Shown: positions 29,675-42,176 of the stretch, piece by piece
Layout of the letters: each line of letters opens with the position of its first letter
How positions within the stretch are numbered: position 1 is the stretch's first letter
Source of the DNA: Symsagittifera roscoffensis
Lineage: Eukaryota > Xenacoelomorpha > Acoela > Convolutidae
NCBI RefSeq assembly: GCF_963678635.1
Contig: NC_087066.1
Coordinates: 57,554,312 to 57,618,311, forward strand
Length of the DNA stretch: 64,000 bases
Direction: 5' to 3'
The notes under the pieces: model-generated
Told to the model about the DNA's origin: nothing
The model's input: only the letters and a program-made list of their open reading frames with translations
Database searches by the model: none
Made by a program: the position numbers and the translations under genes

Positions 29675-32600
29675 ACTCATTCAGTTATTCCCAGTACCGT
29701 TATCGGTCATATTTTTGCTTGTGTATGCGAAGTGCAACTTCGCCTCTGTGTTGAAATTTGCAAATGTATCAGGTGTGTAGGTTGACCAAAAAGCCAAGAA
29801 ATAGCGTGCGACCCAGAAACAATGCCGATTGAAAATTCAAATATTTTTAGTCATGAACGTAGTGAATACTTTTTTATAGGTCTTGAAGATTTGTTTGTTT
29901 TTCGGGAAAATTCTTAATAGTTGTTTACGCTAAAATTTGATTTTTTGCAGTTTGACTTTGGTTCCATTTTAAGCAAAAATCATGCAAAAAATTCAATAGA
30001 AACTGCTGCACCTTCATGCAAAAAATTCAATGGAAACTGCTGCACCTACGGGAATTATTGTTCATTTGTTTTCAGTAGGTTCGTTTGCAACTTGAAGCTA
30101 CTCTACTAAAAGTGTTTACACCGTTCCTTATGTTTTTCTCAACAAAATCTTGTGTTTCAATGAACAAAATGAATTTTTCTATGTAGGTAGTGTTTTTTTT
30201 AAACTATTTGTTTCAGCGTAATTTTGGTCGACAGATAAATTCCCACTATAATTTTTTTTGCTAAAAAATCCTTGTCCAAGAATGGACGTTAGCGCAAAGA
30301 TTCGCTAACAGCCATGATCTGTTTTTCTTTTGGTGAGCATGTTTGAATTTCATATTTTGAGTATGTTTGAGTTTCAAATATCTGACTATTGGAAAAATGT
30401 TGTTTTTCAACTTGATACTAATTACATCAACTCTGATTTTGTGGAACAAAATTATTTACGATTTGGTTTTTTTTTAAATATTGAGTATAATAGCTAAATA
30501 GTTTCGGCTTATTTATGATGCACTGAGCGTCCACCCTAATATTATAGGTTTAGTTATTTTTTAATCAATGCTTTCTCAGCGTGCTTTTTAGAATGTATTT
30601 AATTGAAAGATTAGGATATAATTTTTTCAACTGTTTCAATAGAAGTTATGAACATTTTGAGAGATCAAATTTTTTTGGTTTTTTTTTTTTCATTTTTCAC
30701 GTAATGAGTTTGGGCGAATTGACTAAAGACATGTTTTCCTCTAAATATATTTCATTCGAAGTTTTTGATGCTTTTCTCGGAATGTATTTCATTCGAATTT
30801 TTTCTCGACATCTTTCTCTTTAACCTAAGAGCTAATAAGTTTGATCGCATTGACTAAAGAGCATACGTAAACAAAAATCAATTGAATCCGCCGATCATTT
30901 TTCACGTGCGAAATATGTTGACATAATCATTTGAGAAGCTTGTGGTGAATTAATTCCATATGAAGAGCTAACTTACGTGGTAACGAATTGATAAACATGG
31001 GCAACCGACACGTGGGAAATCATCAATGGACGCAAGAGAACAAAAAAATGCTAATTTTCGAAATTCGAAGAAAAAAGTATTGTCCTTTAAGCTCTTCTAA
31101 TTTCAGAACAATTTATGATTGACGCTTTTAATAATAAAACTAGATTTGAGGAAATTGGATCACTGGGTTTTCTTTATATTCCGCTGTGAAATCTGAACGT
31201 TAAGTCAACTTTCAAAATAGAAGGCATTCATAATTTTGCTTTTTTTTGTTCGACAGTGAAATTTGCCGTCTTTTCGAAAAATTTGAACTGATAAACTGAT
31301 ATTCAGAAACAATGGGAAATTATCCGAAAGCAAATTCCGATATTTCAATGAGAAACAAGGATAGCCCGCTCTTGTGCAAGTAGCACGTTATTTTCCTACC
31401 ACATAAAAATCTACAAAAAATGTAGTTTCTAGATCACAAGTTCCGTTTTATTGTGCGTGTTGTGATGCGAAAATTAAACGAACGCGTAGAAAATAAGTGA
31501 ATTACGCATAAAAAAATTTTCTTCTTTTTCTAATTTTTGCAGAGTAGTTTTTGTATTCTTTTTTAGTACATTCAAGTTTTCTCAGCCTAAGTACCAGTTT
31601 TTGAAAACGGAACAAACTCCATTGCTTAACTCGCTTACAATTTCAAGCGTTTTTTTTTTCGACACTGGGATAACATTTAGAAACTTCTATGATGTCATTC
31701 GAATAACGACTGAAAATAATAAAATGTAATATAACACAAAATTCAATCCGATACTGGTTTGTCCTTCCTGATTTTGCGTGAAAAACTAATAAGTAGGCTC
31801 GCTTTATTTTTTCCTCAAATTAAGACCAAAAATCAAAAAATTCAAACCGGTTTTATTCAAAACTTTGACTACTTTTGAAAATTTAAAAAAATGTTTCAAC
31901 TCTTGACTGAAAAATTTAAACACTGATGCGAAACTGCGCTTCGCAAACGCTTGCGAGAACACGGCCAAAAAAGCTGCATCAAATAAGAACAGCTGAAATG
32001 AGAAAAAAATAAAATTAATCCTCGAAATAGGAAAAATTTGGTTACGTTTTGGGTTCGAATCTGCGACTTGGCAAATTTAAGTCTCACGCACTAACCACTC
32101 GACCACGGATGCTTGAAATCCACAAAACTAGCCACCAATAACGCAGCTACATATGCTAATACGATACAGCAAAAGTAGCACCAAATACGAAAAGACACAA
32201 TTTAGCATGTAATAAATTGAAAAGCGCAGAGCCAAAATATGTATAAATTATGCATTTCAAAAAATTGCGATACACTGAATTGGAAACTTCTTGAAATAGA
32301 GCTCTTAACCATTGTTCTGCAATTTGAAACAAATAACTTTTTTTGGTTCTTTTGATGAATTAAAAAAAATGCATGTTTTTAGTTTTTTACTAATCAAATG
32401 TCAAAGCACATGATATTTTACTGCTGCCACAACCTACCGATTCAAAAGTTCCACCAAAATTAGCACTTTTATTTGCAAATTAGGTTGAAAAAAAGCAAGT
32501 TTGTAGTAATACACTTTGCTTCGCAAGTGTAAAAATATGATATATGACTCAACCCATTGCAATGATGTTTGCGGTACCTGATTTTACGTGAAAAATAGAA

Positions 32601-34036
32601 AAACTGAACCTTTCGTATACTAAAATATTCAAACCACTCCTCTCCCTAATTTCAATGGTCGAAACAAAAATGGTCGAAGAAAACCATTTTAAATAACTTA
32701 AGTGTCTTTACTACGTTCATTGACACTTAATGAAAAGAAATTTTATTTTCAAACTGATTCGATATCATTTATAGCAGCTTTTTATAACTTGACAACGCGG
32801 ATCACAACTTCACAGTTTTGAATTTTAAGCAGCGCGAAGCTCGGTTTTGCCTCCATCTTAAATATAATGTAATTTGACTTGCAGGAATTGAAAAACGCCT
32901 AAGCTAACTGCAGGTAGCATTTGTACTGCAGGGTAGCCACGGTATCACTGCTGTCGGTGCCAAATCACTGCGAATGGTTCTTAGAAGCGAAGCGGATCTT
33001 CGCACCACTTGAGATGCAATACAAACTTTTAAAGAAACAAATTGAACCAAAAATTAGGTGAACTAAATTTTTCGTACCAAAAGGCACAATTTATTTTTGT
33101 CGAATAAAAGACCAATTGTTTTCGTCTCGAGAAAAGATAACTAGGGGCCATCCAAAGCTGAAGATATATGTCTGACACTTAAAAAGTTTCTTATAACGAT
33201 GGAGAATGAAATGGCCAATTTCAAAAGTTTGAATTAGCTCAAAACCTTGAAATAAAAAGATTGAAATTTTTGAGAAATTGGAAGCTTCATAAAAACAAAA
33301 TTTTTCCTACAAAAAAATTAAGGAGTTGCCGCTTCTGCAGAAAACATGCTCGCAACCGGTTCTTTCGATTGAACCCTTCATCTCAGATTGGTAACGCAGT
33401 TTCCCAAAAAAAAAACAATTTGAGCCCATAATTTTCTTATGCTGGGTGAGAAAATGTTTCCACAGCAAGAACACATTTAAAAATAATTATATTATACTGG
33501 CTAATATACACCTTGTGAAAAATACTTTGGTCCTTCCAAATGTTTTCATCTAACTTTTGACAAAATTTCAACCCTGTATCTCAAATAGTTACAAAGAAAA
33601 TGACAAAAACGCGAGAAAAAAAAGTTGTTCATGGTGTTAAGATAAAATTTCTAGATAGATAGTAAGGCATCGAGGAACCGGAGTTTACCTCTTTACGAAA
33701 ATTATCAAAAATTGCTGCTCCTTTGGCTGCAATATTCATACAACCGGAACCCTAAACTCCCCTCGTAGTCAAGGGGTACACAATTAACATCCAGATCATC
33801 GATACATTATTTTGTTTCTAATTAGTTTGTTTTTAACAACTACAGCCACGGGACACAGAAGATGCAATTTTTTTGTTTTGGACGAGCAAAAGGACAATTT
33901 TTTTCGCGTTTTGGTCAATTTCTTGGCAACTATTTGACATACAGGGTTGAAACTTTGGCAAATGGTAGATGAAAACTTTTGATAGGACAAAGCCAGACCA
34001 AAATTTTGCTTAGACGGTGCAAATAAGCCAGTATAA
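29675..34036 (+). repeat. Tandem duplication copy B (4,362 bp)
   Basis: Second copy of the block at 25311-29672. Its right boundary is where GCCAGTATAA is followed by CATAACTAAT instead of TAACTCATTC. Sequence to the right resumes the local foldback repeat family. Features inside copy A recur here shifted by 4,364. Confidence 0.95.
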
Positions 34037-35139
34037 CATAACTAATTTTAGATGTCTTCTTGCTGTGGAAACATTCTCTCAAAAAAAATAAAGAAATTCA
34101 ATGCATGGGCTCAAATTAGTTCTTTGGTAAGCTGGTGAGATTGATTTACTTTTTACGTTGCTGAAAAACCAAAGACACGAGAAATGAATAAGTTACTTGG
34201 TCCGGCCTAAAAAAAACGTTAATTTTTTTGAATAATTTCTAACTGAAAATGAAAAAAGCAAAAAAAAAACGGTTGCAACCAAATTTTCCGAAAAATTACT
34301 GCTCGAATTCATGTACAGGGTTCTTATTTTTCGAAAACTACCCTCCTACATCTGAGCTTTTTTTGGTTCAATCGAAATAACAAGCCGAGTGAATTTTTTG
34401 TCATAATTTTTGTGAAAAAAAATTGGGCGCAGCCGTTTATGAAGGGAGCTTCCCACAATCCGTTATATCTAATGAACTCAAAACCTCAGATTTGGGAGCT
34501 GGTTTTTGAGACAAAGAAAAAAAATCCAAAAATATGGGTCAAGTATTCGCCAACAGACGTTTTCTAAAGCTGTAGACAGTGGGGTAAAGTAAAAAGAGAA
34601 AACCGGATTAAAAAGGTACACACACAAAAACATAGGCAGTCTTTCCATCGATACACTTTTTTTTTAAATCAGAGTACTTCTAGAGAAAAATCAAAAAATT
34701 GCTAAAGTAAATAAAAATTTCCAAAGCGTCTCAAAATAAAACAAAATAAAATGACAAACTCAATCCCTTACATTTCACAAAATCTATTTTTATCAAATAG
34801 GGATAATAGGCAAACATATCGTTCCAGACATTAGAATTTTTAATGAGCAACGGAGCAACGAAGCGGAAACACAGCCAACAATCTTTGAGCAGACACCAGT
34901 TGATTTCTCTTTTTGTTCACATGTCCCCGCTGAATCGACACTTGCAACTATCATGATATTTGCTTGCAGCACAAGAAAACTTTCTGATATTGAACCAAAG
35001 CCAAAAAAAACTTGAGCAGACAAACGAAAAACCAAGTATGCAATCTTTACGGGAAAAATTTCAATTTGATACAAACTGAAAAAAAAGTCCTGCCTGGACT
35101 CGAAGCCTTAGCATACAAAAGCAGCTTCGCTATCTCCAA

Positions 35140-36370
35140 GCCAAGTGGGCGGGAGCTTGAAAGTTTTTAGGGTTTAATATTAAAACTAGTTCTTTTTCTT
35201 GTTTACCCTTGCAATAAGCAATAGTATTGCAATCGGGTACAAGACTTTTTCCCCGTCAAATCTCCATTTTCAGCACGTTGCACGTTTAACTCCTCGAGTT
35301 ACACAAGTGTCCAGTGTTCATGCGTTACTGGCTCTACTAGTTAAAAAAAATTTGTAACATTTTTTTCAGGCCTAATTAATTTTGGTCCAATTTTTGTCAG
35401 TTTTTTATACAGGCTGAAATTTTCAATTTCAAAAGAAAAAACTGAGCCAATTTTTTGTTTGACTTTTTTTCCATTTATTTCTATTCTTGAGATAGGTAAG
35501 GGTATTGCAATCGGGTAAAGATTTTTTCTCCTAAAAATCTTTGATCAAATAATGGTCAGTTTTAGTAGTAATGGTAAATATAACTTCTGATATGCTCAAG
35601 TTTTTGAAATTCAAATAAAACTACCATCATTATTTAATTAGTGATTAGGAAAAGACTGTTGTAGGTTGTAATTAATTTTTCAAAAAAGTTTTTCATTTTT
35701 TTCTGATTCGTGGTTTTCGTCCTAGTTTCTGTCGTGGTTAATTTTCCGTTTTTTCTAAGCACCCTTTTTTATCTGGTAAAAATTTTGAATATTTTTTGTT
35801 TCCTTTTTTTAAAAAGTTTTTAATTAGTTGATGTAATTTTGGCCAAGTCAACTTACATTGCTTAATTTCGAAGACAAAATATATTTGCTTAGGAATATGT
35901 GTTTGTCTGGATGGAGCGTACAAACAATCGAAACTTCAAGAAATTTTTTGTGGGAAACAATTTAGTTTTCGGCTCAACAGGTTTTGAACCAAAATTTATC
36001 GCCTTTTTTGCCGCTCGGTAAATGAATTCCAATTGCTTTTAAGGCTGTTTATCGACTTCATCCGATACGACCGTGAAGTTTTCGTAGTTGTAATTTTTCC
36101 TACTTTTATCAAGTTAATTTTTCAAATTTTTTTAACTTGTTTTTCTCCATTCACTAACTTGTAGCGCAATGTGTTGCGCAATTCGAATTTTTCAATACTA
36201 ATTCAAAACTGGCTGTTCTGTTCCGCCACAAGTTTTCATCGAAATGCGTTTCAACTTGAGACAAACATTTGAAACTTTCAAGTAATGTTTTTTTGGCGCT
36301 TTGTCAACTTTTTTTGAGGGATTCAGTGGCTTTCTATCGCACTGGTGCGAAGCTCAGCTTCGCCTCTTTC
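35140..36370 (+). repeat. Dispersed repeat, + copy paired with 45790-47130
   Basis: It starts in TTCTTGTTTACCCTTGCAAT, contains two CCCTTGC/TTGCAATCGGGT modules (35205-35265 and 35487-35530), then CATGCGTTACTGG, CAGGCCTAATTAATTTTGG and TTCGTGGTTTTCGTCCTAGT. It ends in the hairpin GCGAAGCTCAGCTTCGCCTC at about 36345-36365. The complementary series occurs in reverse at 47130-45790. A shorter relative lies in CBP intron 8. Confidence 0.75.
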
Positions 36371-37631
36371 AGTTTTTAAAGTGCATGTATGCAGTTAGCT
36401 TAACACAATTTAGTGTCCAAATTTTGGAGTATTTTCATTTTAAATCCTTTCAAGTTGATGGCACAGCGTATTGTTTAAATGTCTAAAAATTTTCTAAATC
36501 AAAATTTCTATAAAAAATTTCAAGAAAACTCGATTTTTAATTTTTGTCTTGAATGTCTTGTTTAGGTATTTAGCTGTTGCATGGTATTTATGAATGTGAT
36601 TTTTTTTTCTGGTAAAAAGTTGTTTTAAGAATTATGAAATTTTGTATTTTTTTTTCACTAACGGGGGTCTTTATTTTAATTTGTGACTGTTTTTGCTGTT
36701 GTCGGGCTACCTTACCATTGCTAAATAGCTTCATATTTTGTTTTGTTCATTTGATCAATGCTTTTAGCAAGCAATCGGAAGTACTTTTTGATACATCTGG
36801 ATCTTCTTGATTGACATGCAATTTTTTGTTTCCAAGACTTTCAGTGATGTTTCTTGGTAATTTTCGGAAATTATGGATCATGATTGTTAAAACAAAACCT
36901 TTCTTTTTTGAATGCTTTTTATCTTATAGTCATCAGAAAAACTGAATGGAGTTTGTGCAGCATGAATGCTTTATTTTTTTGAAAATTCAGTTCTAAAAGA
37001 ATTGCAAAAATATCTCGGTTTACAGCCGATGATTTCCAAATAATACATTTACTTGTTTCCTATTTCGTTCGAGCCAGTTTTTTCGTTTGATATTGCAAGT
37101 GGTGCTTCGCCTGTGTAATAAAAGTTGTTTGCGGGTAAAAAATAGGTCTAGTTCCCGATTATAAGACACTTGCTCATTAAAAATAGAAGCAGCTTTACAC
37201 AGTGCGATTTTTTCCGGTAGGAGTAAATTTCTGAATAAACGCAACCTTGTTCTGAGAATATACTTTTCGAAACGTTAACGGCTTTTAATTGTGCTAAACG
37301 TTGTGTCAGAAATAGAAAAAACGTTTTTGGGAAAATATCTGTGCCAGGCATCCATCCTTCTCAGTACCAGCGGTTTTACTGCCACTTCTGCATCAGGTTA
37401 ATGAAACAGTTACATTTGGTGCTTAAAGAAAAGCGTAGAATACGATTGGATACTACTTGATTATTGCAATAGAAATTTTGACTGTACTCAAAAGAAATAA
37501 TTCAGCTCTAAACACAACTATCATTAAATTGAGTTACTTCTTTAAAATAAATGACTTTTCTTAGTCATTAAATTGAGTGAAGTCAAAATTTCTATGATTT
37601 CCAACAGTATTTTTGTAAATATGTTTCGCAG

Positions 37632-37739
37632 TCGTCTCAGATCAAGCACTTGAAGACACAATCGGAAACAAAGCCTACAGAATTTACGGCGAGAACTATT
37701 GCATCGAAAAGAGTGAAGAGCTTTTAAAAAAAGATCCAG
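37632..37739 (+). CDS. Candidate internal exon of an unrecognised gene
   Basis: An open stretch lies between acceptor TTTCGCAG (ends 37631) and donor CCAG|GTGGTA. It reads SDQALEDTIGNKAYRIYGEN then YCIEKSEELLKKDP, which has the composition of a real globular protein and stands out from the A+T-rich surroundings. It needs one base from an upstream exon and leaves one base, which matches the phase of the candidate exon at 47585. I do not recognise the family. The alternative is a retained fragment of a transposon or pseudogene. Confidence 0.35.
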
Positions 37740-40462
37740 GTGGTACTCGAACTATGAATTAAGGGACTAGTCAAGTACGGTACCTCCTCTGAAACTTGAG
37801 TTTCGCAACGGTTTTGATTAAAGAAATTAAATGTGAAAGTTCCATACTGCAAAATTTGACTATTCTGTTGAGTAAGATTTTAACGGAAACAAGGTAAGTT
37901 TTAATAGTGCCCCTTTAACTGTTACAATGCACGGTTTTTTTCTTTCTCACTCACTTACCTCCTATGATCATCAATTTTTTTGACACAAACAAGGTTCAAC
38001 AAGAAAAGGTACAAGGCTAAAACTTTTAAGAACGCGCAAATTAGCCTATAGTCACAGTCACGGGACATAGAATTTGCACTTGTTTGAATTGGACCAGCAT
38101 ATGAAGGAATTTGTTCTTCACTTTTTTGTCATTTTCTTTGCAACTGCTGCTTAAAATACAGGGTTGAAATTTTCACAAATGCTCGATGGAACTATTTGAA
38201 AGGATTTTGCCGTACCAAACATTGAGAAATATTGTTTCCAAGGTGTAAATTAACTAGTATAAAATAACTAGTTTTAGAGGGTTTTAGAATAACAATAAAA
38301 AGAGTTTGAACTTATGGGCTCAAATAGCTGATGAGCTCATGACTTTCTCTTTATGTCATCGAGAAACGAAAGACAAGAAAATGAATGAGTAACTTGATCC
38401 GGCATAATTACTTAATAGTTACTTAATTTTCAAGTCTGTTTTGAAGCCATAGACATTAAAAGTTCTTGGCAGCTTATACCAGAAAATTGAACAAAATTTT
38501 GAGACAACCTAATGGTGAGAATCCTGTGCATGGATCAGAGGAGTAATTTTTATTGCTTTTGCAGATAACGATCTATGTATCATCTAACATCCTCTCAAAC
38601 AATATAAGGAATTTAATTTTATGGGCTCAAATCTAAGTCTAGTTATCTTATACTGGCTAATTTACACCTTCCAAACGATTTGGCCCGGCTATAACCTTCC
38701 CAATGTTTTGAACTACCATTTGGCAAAATTTCAAACCTTTTTCAAAAATAGTTGCTTAGAAAATGACAAAAAGCGAAGAAAAACTGATTCATAGGCTGAT
38801 CCAAATTAAAAAGTTGCAACTTCTGTGTGCCGTGTCTGTAGTTGTTAAGATAAACTTACTAGATAGATAAAACTGTATCGATTAACTGGATTTTAAATGT
38901 GCACCCTTTGACTACGAGAGGAATTTAAGGATCAGGTTGTGTGAATTCATAAATTCCAGCCAATTGAGCAGCCATTTAGGACAATTTACATCGCTGTAAA
39001 CGATAACCGACATTTTTGGAAAGTTTTCATTTAAACAATTTTGGACAATTTTGCATCCCGATTTTTTTTATCATTAAAAGTTTTTTCCTTTCTTAAAGTC
39101 TCTGGAGAACTCGAACTGACTCTAAAAACATTGCCTTTAAAAAAATTGCTCGTCTATTTTCATAGTAACGCTTGCGAGAGACTATTTCTATTGGTAACTA
39201 GACTATTTCCCGTCATTAATTTTTCTTTAAAATATGTAAAATTAAATTGATTTATTGGACCTTAACAACTTCCAGGTTCCTTTCCACTTGATGTAGAGGT
39301 AACGCGGTTGCCTATAAACCCTATGGTCTGATGTTGAGTCTTGGTTGGACCTTATGTATGTATGAAATTTTTTCAGGAAAAAATCAATTGTCGGACTTTC
39401 GTTTGTCTGCTCATTTTTTCAGCTCAATTTCTTTTTCTGATTTAAACAATTTTTCTTGTTTAATTGTCAGCCGTCCTATGATTTCGTGAATTTACCAACT
39501 CGGATTTTTGATAAACTTTCAAAATAAATTTTTGCAAACTCTAGCGAGAAAACTTGAAAAAGCAGCTTTAAAAATGAAATAAAAAATTAGAAGCCTCGAA
39601 TTAGTAAAACCTCTGCTATGAGTCGGATTCAAACCTGCAATATCGGTCGCTTAACGACCGGCAAACACTAGCCACAAAGAAAACATACAGCAGATGCTAT
39701 GAAACTTCGACTGCCACAGATCGTGATTATAGCAAAACTTCCACCAAATGAGCCCTTTGAGATGGAATGAGATGGAAAATAGATTTAATAATAGGAATTA
39801 TTAACATACCATGGCTGCTCCACGGACCCGAGATTTTTTTTGACGTAATCCCCGGAAAACCTAGTACGACGGACTCTTTGTGAGTTTAGATTACTGAATG
39901 AAAGTCTCGGAAAAGTGGCGCATCCATTAAGAATTTAAAAAAAAAACATAAATTTTTTCCAAAATGGGCCGAAATGGCCCGCTTGAGAGGGAACCTATGC
40001 CCAATTTTTTCGTTTTTCCTAAAAATCACTTAGAAATTTCATATTCATGCCCAAGGCTTAAAATGAAAGGAAAAAACTTGTATTTTTTTAGGTAAATATT
40101 ATAATCAGTTCATTAACATTTGCAACTGTTTTTAAATAAACTAAGTTATGTTGTGTGTTACTTAAAACGGAGATAAATCATGCCATTTCTGAGTAGGCCT
40201 TTAGACCCTCTAATGTATGATTTTATATTTCACATTTTTTTGTTCGTTCTATTTTTGCAAATATGTAGAATTTATGCACTAGATTTCATAATAATTTGAA
40301 ACCCAACTAACTACATCATTCATGTTTCTAATATTTTTTGGGGCAGCATTTAGTATCCCTTATGGGATCGTTAGCTGTCCCCTCTTTGATACTGATGTAT
40401 TTATGCGCAATATGATATGAATTTTCTAGTAACATTGAGAAATTAATTCTTTCTTTCTTTCT

Positions 40463-40468
40463 TTTATT
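40463..40468 (-). terminator. Possible polyadenylation signal for SSX2IP homologue
   Basis: AATAAA on the minus strand, about 345 bases past the SSX2IP stop codon. Such hexamers occur by chance in A+T-rich DNA, so this is only a candidate. Confidence 0.25.
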
Positions 40469-40811
40469 TGCCAGTTAGATTGCAAAAAAATTGAGACGTG
40501 CGTATAACCACTACGCTCGCAAGTGTAAATCTAGGGTCTCACACTCCTTGAGGCATCTTTAGGCAGCTTTCACCATCTACGATTAATAAAAATTATTAAT
40601 TCGAGAAAATAAATAGATTAATAATATTCGAGAAAAAATCTAGTCAAGCCTGGCATCGACCGATAAACACAGTTAAGAAATAAATTCACAAGACCAGCAA
40701 CACAAAATATTTACAAATGATAATTTTGAATCTGTTCAAAATTTTAGAATTATCAAGAGAAACAACACAAGTCAAGTTCAAAAATGCGTCAAAAAATTAG
40801 TTTGATTATGT

Positions 40812-42176
40812 TTAATTTCCATCTTCGTCATCAGTAAGTAAACTCTCTCTGTAATGAGTCAGGGTCATTTTAGAGTTGCTTCTGTTACTACCAGGTATAT
40901 CTACAGCGGTACTTTGTTGGTCTAGCTCAGTTAGACTGGAGGACATGCTGCTTTGCAGAGAGTAAACTCCTCTCTGCTCGTTTCTCTTCAGAAGCAGCAG
41001 CTGATCTATCCTGTCCATCATCCCATTGTATAATCTCTCTGCAATCAACTCAATCGGCAACATCATCAATGCTTTGTCCGAGTCTGACCCCAAACCTTTT
41101 GAACTTTCGTCTTCAATTTCTTCTTTTATACCACAGCTGTTCACTGACTCTTGGCTTCCTCTTTTACTATCCAATCTTTCGTTGTCGAGTCCAGATATCT
41201 CACTGCTGTCATTGATCTTGGCTTCAATTTTCCAGATTAGATTCCTTAGTTCAGCATTTTCACTTACTAACACACTCTGCTTGCGCTCCAGATTACTGAT
41301 GAGCGACTTCATGAATTCCTGCTTCTCACTCTCATCACAGCTACATCTAGGAGCCACCATCCACTTGGCTCTCTTGGGCTTCAGGTCATTCAGGATCTCA
41401 ATGGAGGCTGGCTGCACTGCACTAGAAGACGACGAGGAGCTCATCACATTAGACCTCTGAGATTGACCCGACACACTTCCAGATGCAGATTGACTAGTCC
41501 CACTTTTACTCCCTTTGGAACCCCCCAAAATGGTGTCCAGTTTCTCCCGCAGCACCTGCGCTTCCTTCTCCTTCCGCTTCAAACTGTGTTCCAGTTGGGT
41601 GACCTTCTGCTGCATCATAGCCATACTTTTCTTGTTGTTCTGCTTCTCAATATTCAGTTTCCGCAGACTTGTGCTCGAGTCTTTCTTCTTCTGACGATCG
41701 CTCTCTTTAAATTTGGCAACTTCTCGTTCCAGCGACTCCACCTGACTCTTAAGCCTCTTGATTTGTGTATTCTGTGTGTTATTATCACCGCATAGGCGTT
41801 TGTATGCCAGCTGTAGTTCCTCATTGCGCTTATTGCATGCACCCACTCGGTTTAGTGCTTCGACGCAGGCTAAAGCCAGAGACAACTTGGTCACTTGTTG
41901 GTTATGTGATGATGACGAATTGTATGATTTTGTTGAAGTTGAGATGTCTTCTTCTAACTGCAGACATTTCAGCCCCAAAGAAGTGAGTTCTCGGTTGATG
42001 AAAGAGACCAGACTGCTCATTTTGGAGTCACTGTCAACTTCAGGAGCAAAGTGGGGTCCTGGGGATGCAAATGAAAGGTTGAAGTTTTCATCGTCATCCA
42101 GGTCACCACAAAGTTTTCGCTTCTCGCCTTTTCCTCCCCCTCCGACGAGTCTCACAGACGAAAGAGGACTGTCCAT
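40812..42176 (-). CDS. SSX2IP: SSX2IP/ADIP-family coiled-coil protein, single exon
   Basis: A 454-residue protein from ATG 42176 to TAA 40814-40812. SSX2IP (ADIP, Msd1 in Drosophila) binds afadin and alpha-actinin at junctions and helps anchor microtubules at centrosomes. The family signature is near the N-terminus: SLVSFINRELTSLGLKCLQL, like human SISYLDQELTTFGF (from memory), then LACVEALNRV. A long coiled coil follows (about residues 120-220), with SQVESLEREVAKFKESDRQK and HSLKRKEKEAQVLREKLDTI, the last resembling the family's KRKEREYNKLKERLHQL. The C-terminal part has Ser-rich loops and a second helical stretch, ENAELRNLIWKIEAKI. It is shorter than human SSX2IP (about 614). An in-frame upstream Met at 42218 is less likely because acceptor TTGTGCTTCAG ends 10 nt before ATG 42176. 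Confidence 0.75.
   Translation of the reverse strand: MDSPLSSVRLVGGGGKGEKRKLCGDLDDDENFNLSFASPGPHFAPEVDSDSKMSSLVSFINRELTSLGLKCLQLEEDISTSTKSYNSSSSHNQQVTKLSLALACVEALNRVGACNKRNEELQLAYKRLCGDNNTQNTQIKRLKSQVESLEREVAKFKESDRQKKKDSSTSLRKLNIEKQNNKKSMAMMQQKVTQLEHSLKRKEKEAQVLREKLDTILGGSKGSKSGTSQSASGSVSGQSQRSNVMSSSSSSSAVQPASIEILNDLKPKRAKWMVAPRCSCDESEKQEFMKSLISNLERKQSVLVSENAELRNLIWKIEAKINDSSEISGLDNERLDSKRGSQESVNSCGIKEEIEDESSKGLGSDSDKALMMLPIELIAERLYNGMMDRIDQLLLLKRNEQRGVYSLQSSMSSSLTELDQQSTAVDIPGSNRSNSKMTLTHYRESLLTDDEDGN

Larger units (their letters stand above)
34037..40811. other. Repeat-rich intergenic region
   Basis: No complete gene is visible. It contains more TATACTGGCT-type foldback DNA (34037-34100 and 38040-38960) and a minus-strand tRNA-like head (35097-35160). 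A module series at 35140-36370 is repeated inverted at 45790-47130. Further tRNA-like pieces are at 39288-39360 (+) and 39608-39664 (-). One possible + strand exon is at 37632-37739. The open frames here are short and lack domain signals. Confidence 0.5.

Noticed and set aside
25557-32087. Open frames of 62-80 codons repeated in both copies of the 4.36-kb block
   Set aside because: Their identity only reflects the duplication; composition is Phe/Lys/Asn-rich and they overlap repeat modules.
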